Positions 61,084 to 64,000 of a stretch of DNA of 64,000 nt are shown one piece after another. Made by a program: the position numbers and the translations under genes. The stretch's first letter is position 1, and every line of letters begins with the position of its first letter. This DNA comes from Erwinia aphidicola (lineage in GTDB: Bacteria; Pseudomonadota; Gammaproteobacteria; Enterobacterales; Enterobacteriaceae), in contig NZ_JACXBP010000011.1 of assembly GCF_014773485.1 (NCBI RefSeq), positions 60,611 to 124,610 on the forward strand, written 5' to 3'. The notes beneath the pieces were generated by a model. It saw nothing but the letters and a program-made list of their open reading frames with translations, made no database searches and was not told the origin of the DNA.

Positions 61084-61713
61084 TTACTTCTGAGTAATCA
61101 GGAATTTCACCACGTTGGCATACTGCTGGACATAGTTATCCATGGAGCTGGTATCCAGGCCACCGTTGTTAACCATATATTTGCCGTTAACGAACATCGC
61201 AGGCACGCCGCGCAGGTTAACATCGGCTGCCGCCTTCTCCTGCTGTGCAACCAGCGATTTCACTACGAAGCTGTTCCAGGCAGCATCATAGGCTTCTGGT
61301 GTGATACCTGCAGCCTTGACGAAGACCGCCTTCAGGCTGGCTGGATCGGTAATGGTCTGGCTTTTCTGGATACCGTCGAAGATAGGTGCAGTCACTTTAT
61401 CTTCCACGCCCAGCGCCATAGCGACAGCCCATGCCTGGGTAACGGTTTTACCCATCTCGCCGCCGAGGAATTCAACGTGGTACTTGGTCACTTTGGCGTC
61501 CGCCGGCAGGACTTTCTTCACCGCATCGCTGACATGCCAGACATGCTCGAACTCATAGCAGTGTGGGCAGAAGAACGAGAAGAACTCGAGAACCTGTGGC
61601 TCACCGGTTACAGGCTTATCCATAGTCACGTATTGCTGACCATCGGTAAATTGTGCAGCTGAAGCGCTGAATGCCAGAACCATTCCGACGAGCGCAAACC
61701 AAATCTTTTTCAT
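61084..61713 (-). CDS. dsbA: Thiol:disulfide interchange protein DsbA
   Basis: Periplasmic dithiol oxidase that puts disulfides into exported proteins; re-oxidised by DsbB. It has a signal peptide MKKIWFALVGMVLAFSASA (cleaved after residue 19). The active site is FFCPHCYEF (Cys-Pro-His-Cys) and the cis-Pro loop is RGVPAMFVNG. The frame opens at 61752; the ATG at 61713 gives 209 residues (E. coli 208). It follows srkA on the same strand with 45 bases between, forming the srkA-dsbA operon. Confidence 0.98.
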   Translation of the reverse strand: MKKIWFALVGMVLAFSASAAQFTDGQQYVTMDKPVTGEPQVLEFFSFFCPHCYEFEHVWHVSDAVKKVLPADAKVTKYHVEFLGGEMGKTVTQAWAVAMALGVEDKVTAPIFDGIQKSQTITDPASLKAVFVKAAGITPEAYDAAWNSFVVKSLVAQQEKAAADVNLRGVPAMFVNGKYMVNNGGLDTSSMDNYVQQYANVVKFLITQK

Positions 61714-61758
61714 CGCGAAACTCTCTCCATAACAACTTAATAGGCGAACCAAAGGCGA

Positions 61759-62751
61759 TCACACCTGGAATACAGGTGTCAGCTGCAGCGGAGGCTCCTG
61801 CAACAGCTTGTCCTGTTCGTTAAAAGTGGAAATCTGTCGGCGCCAGAAATCCTCATCCGTCATCCACGGAAAACTGCCTGGGAAGGCCGGATCCTGCCAG
61901 CGGCGTACAACCCAAGCCAGATAATAAACCATCCGCATAGCACGTAAAGGCTCAATCAGTGACAATTCATGAGCGTCGAAGTCGCAGAACTCACCGTATG
62001 CTTCCAGCAGGATATCCCACTGCAAGCGCTGTTCCTGACGGTCGCCGCTTACCAGCATCCACAGATCCTGCACTGCCGGGCCATTACGGGCATCGTCGAG
62101 ATCGACAAATAACGGGCCATCGCGCCATAAAATATTGCCGGGGTGGCAGTCACCGTGTAGGCGCAAAGGCTGCCACTGAGTATGCCAGCAGTTTTGTAAA
62201 GTTGTGCGCAGGCGTTCAATACTGGCGAGTAAATCCGCTTTCAGCTTCGACGGCACCAGCGTGCTGTCGGCAAAAATCTGCAGCGGTTCCTCGATGTACT
62301 CCTGCAAACCAATCGTTGGCCGCTGGCTGAAGAGCTTGCGCCGCCCCACCTGATGAATGCGTCCGAGGAAACGCCCTACCCATTCCAGATGGTCGTAATT
62401 GTCCGTCTCATACTGGCGGCCGCCCAGGCTGGGAAATACCGCATACCAGAAGCCCTGGTGCTGATGGAGCATCGAGCCATTGAGTTCCAACGGCGCGGCG
62501 ATGGGGATTTCATCGGCAAACAGTTCGCTGGCAAACTGATGCTCTTCCTCTATCTGCCCCTGAGACCAGCGCTGTGGGCGATAGAACTTAGCGACGTAAC
62601 GGCGTTTATCATCATCGGAAAACTGATAGACGCGGTTCTCATAGCTGTTCAGCGCCGTCAGTCCAGACTCCACGCGTAGCCCGGTCTCCCACAGTGCATC
62701 AAGGATGGTATCAGGCGTTAAAGTGTGGAAGTTAAAAGCAGGTTCTTTCAT
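61759..62751 (-). CDS. srkA: Stress response kinase A (YihE/RdoA)
   Basis: Ser/Thr protein kinase of the choline-kinase-like fold that protects against stress-induced death; in E. coli it belongs to the Cpx regulon. The kinase features are YVAKFYRPQRWS (ATP lysine), LHGDCHPGNILWRDGP (catalytic loop with Asp near 201) and FVDLDDARNGP (metal Asp). It has 330 residues (E. coli 328). It is upstream of dsbA in one operon, with yihD further upstream. Confidence 0.96.
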   Translation of the reverse strand: MKEPAFNFHTLTPDTILDALWETGLRVESGLTALNSYENRVYQFSDDDKRRYVAKFYRPQRWSQGQIEEEHQFASELFADEIPIAAPLELNGSMLHQHQGFWYAVFPSLGGRQYETDNYDHLEWVGRFLGRIHQVGRRKLFSQRPTIGLQEYIEEPLQIFADSTLVPSKLKADLLASIERLRTTLQNCWHTQWQPLRLHGDCHPGNILWRDGPLFVDLDDARNGPAVQDLWMLVSGDRQEQRLQWDILLEAYGEFCDFDAHELSLIEPLRAMRMVYYLAWVVRRWQDPAFPGSFPWMTDEDFWRRQISTFNEQDKLLQEPPLQLTPVFQV

Positions 62752-62830
62752 CCGGCGAGCCCGTTGGTCATGACATGAGATACCTGCAAGAATATCATTA
62801 AATGGCAGCCGTCATGGGCCAGCGGCCGAT

Positions 62831-63100
62831 TTAATCCTTGATCACGCCCCGCGCCCGCAGCAGTGCAGTCTTGAAATCATCCTCATAGTCTTTTTTCAGA
62901 CCGGGAATTTCAGCGTGCTTATCACTGCCGCGCATTTTGAGGTGGTAGATCAGCACATCATCGGTTAATTGAGTAAAAGGTTGTTTAAAGCCGGCTTCAT
63001 CGGCTAACTTCTGTAAAAATTCGACTAAATTCAGATCGGGATCTTGCTGCCAGGCGGGTTGCAGCAGGCTGATTAATTCATTCAGGCGATGGCATTTCAT
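62831..63100 (-). CDS. yihD: Conserved protein YihD
   Basis: Small conserved protein of 89 residues and unknown function (DUF1040). It begins MKCHRLNELISLLQPAWQQD and ends DFKTALLRARGVIKD, close to E. coli YihD, which has the same length. It lies upstream of srkA-dsbA on the same strand with an 80-base gap and is divergent from mobA. Confidence 0.94.
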   Translation of the reverse strand: MKCHRLNELISLLQPAWQQDPDLNLVEFLQKLADEAGFKQPFTQLTDDVLIYHLKMRGSDKHAEIPGLKKDYEDDFKTALLRARGVIKD

Positions 63101-63151
63101 GCTGTTGTCCCTGTATAAAGAAACCCAACGTTAAGCATAGGGCATAAACCA

Positions 63152-63733
63152 ATGAGTATGACGAGTGCCGTGGCAGGACCCGGGATCACCGGGGTGATCC
63201 TGGCAGGTGGCCGTGGCAGCCGCATGGGCGGTAAAGATAAGGGGCTGGTGCTGTATCAGAACAAGCCGCTGTATCAGCACGTGCTGCAACGCTTTGCGCC
63301 GCAGGTCACTACTGTATGGATTAATGCCAACCGGAATATTGAGGTATATCAACAGAGCGGCGTGCCGACGATCGCCGATACGCTGAGCGACTTTCCCGGG
63401 CCGCTGGCGGGGATGTTAGCTGCACTGCAGCAGGCAGAATGCGAATGGGTTGCCTTCTGCTCCTGCGATACGCCTTGCGTGCCGTCCAATCTGGTGAGCG
63501 AGCTATGGAAGAATCGGGAACAAGCGCTGGCAGTGTGGCCGCGCACGGAACAGCGCGATCATCCCACGCTGGCGTTGCTGCATCGCAGTCTGGCAGCGCC
63601 GTTGCAGGATTATCTGGCGCGAGGCGAGCGCAAACTGATGCTGTTTCTCCAACAGGTTGGTGGCCACAGCGTATTATTTACCCAGGCGGAAGCCGCATTT
63701 CGCAATATTAATCAGCCGGAAGATCTTTTATAG
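63152..63733 (+). CDS. mobA: Molybdenum cofactor guanylyltransferase
   Basis: Attaches GMP to molybdopterin, making the bis-MGD cofactor of enzymes such as nitrate and DMSO reductases. It has the nucleotidyltransferase motif GVILAGGRGSRMGGKDKGLV at residues 13-32, SDFPGPLAGMLAALQ, and the metal-binding CSCDTPCVP. It has 193 residues (E. coli 194). mobB, which follows in E. coli, is missing: the rRNA operon terminator comes only about 65 bases after the stop. Confidence 0.95.
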   Translation: MSMTSAVAGPGITGVILAGGRGSRMGGKDKGLVLYQNKPLYQHVLQRFAPQVTTVWINANRNIEVYQQSGVPTIADTLSDFPGPLAGMLAALQQAECEWVAFCSCDTPCVPSNLVSELWKNREQALAVWPRTEQRDHPTLALLHRSLAAPLQDYLARGERKLMLFLQQVGGHSVLFTQAEAAFRNINQPEDLL

Positions 63734-63796
63734 CGTGAAGAAGGGGGATTTTGCTCTGATAAGAGCATATGAAACTGATTTCTCAGCCCTGTAAAC

Positions 63797-63829
63797 GCAA
63801 AAAACCCCGGCCTTTCGGTCGGGGTTATT
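63797..63829 (-). terminator. Terminator of the rRNA operon
   Basis: Stem AACCCCGGCC-TTTC-GGTCGGGGTT (one G-T pair, 63803-63826), flanked by a run of A on the plus strand that reads TTTTTT on the minus strand. It lies just downstream of the 5S rRNA gene. Confidence 0.9.
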
Positions 63830-63839
63830 GCTTTATTTG

Positions 63840-63959
63840 ATGCCTGGCAGTTCCCTACTCTCGCATGGGGAGACCCCACACTACCATCGGCGCTACGGCG
63901 TTTCACTTCTGAGTTCGGCATGGGGTCAGGTGGGACCACCGCGCTAAAGCCGCCAGGCA
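63840..63959 (-). rRNA. rrf: 5S ribosomal RNA
   Basis: Minus-strand 5S rRNA of 120 bases. The transcript begins TGCCTGGCGGCTTTAGCGCG and ends ACTGCCAGGCA, whose ends pair in helix I. Internal blocks such as CCCACCTGACCCCATGCCGA match the enterobacterial 5S. It is the last gene of an rRNA operon whose 23S gene lies beyond the right edge; bases 63960-64000 are 23S-5S spacer. Its place beside mobA matches E. coli rrnA. Confidence 0.97.
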
Positions 63960-64000
63960 AATTCTGTTTCATTCACACCCCCCTCGCGGGCGATGCAAAC

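Overview
This 64 kb window is a stretch of enterobacterial chromosome made up almost entirely of core genes. The gene content, the start codons and the two small RNAs match the Enterobacterales closely. The lipopolysaccharide (LPS) core cluster (waaQ, wabG-like, wabH-like, waaE, a WalW-like deacetylase) and the missing genes relative to E. coli point to an Erwiniaceae member (Erwinia/Pantoea type). That placement is an inference from gene content and was not tested by alignment. I see no prophage, insertion sequence, CRISPR array, tRNA or defence island.

Layout, left part (1-43.7 kb). It follows the E. coli order and orientation from grxC to yicH. grxC (cut by the window edge) and yibN come first, then envC-yibQ and the threonine-degradation pair kbl-tdh. 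The LPS core locus (5.7-18.9 kb) follows: hldD-waaF-waaC, an AT-rich block with two extra family-9 glycosyltransferases, a deacetylase, waaQ-wabG-wabH, another family-9 glycosyltransferase, and waaA-waaE-coaD. Next are mutM, rpmG/rpmB, radC, coaBC-dut-slmA, pyrE/rph with its attenuator, a NupC-type transporter, a DUF3574 lipoprotein, yicC, yjdM, an MFS transporter, an orphan response regulator, yicG and ligB. The ppGpp operon gmk, rpoZ-spoT-trmH-recG, then xanP and yicH close this part.

Layout, right part (43.8-64 kb). After rluF the order matches the E. coli fabY-to-rrnA region in inverted orientation: fabY-dtd-yihY-yihX, typA, the nitrogen-control operon glnA-glnL-glnG with its sigma-54 promoter and NtrC sites, hemN, yihI, the CsrC-type sRNA, engB, the Spot 42 sRNA (spf), polA, dsbA, srkA, yihD, mobA and a 5S rRNA gene that ends an rRNA operon. 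This is the order expected after one inversion spanning the replication origin.

How the genes work together: the 5.7-18.9 kb locus makes ADP-heptose, Kdo transfer and the LPS core, but holds no recognisable O-antigen ligase. rpoZ/spoT/gmk link nucleotide metabolism to the stringent response. glnA-glnL-glnG form a self-controlled nitrogen circuit. spf and csrC are global post-transcriptional regulators.

Most notable observations: fabY appears broken by a 13-nt deletion near 44,840 that shifts its C-terminus into antisense of rluF; an AT-rich block with extra glycosyltransferases starts inside the 3' end of waaC; a family of short intergenic palindromes ends in GCCCCTAC-like right arms; and a 55-residue membrane-protein ORF sits directly before hemN. 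No clearly new multi-gene system was found.
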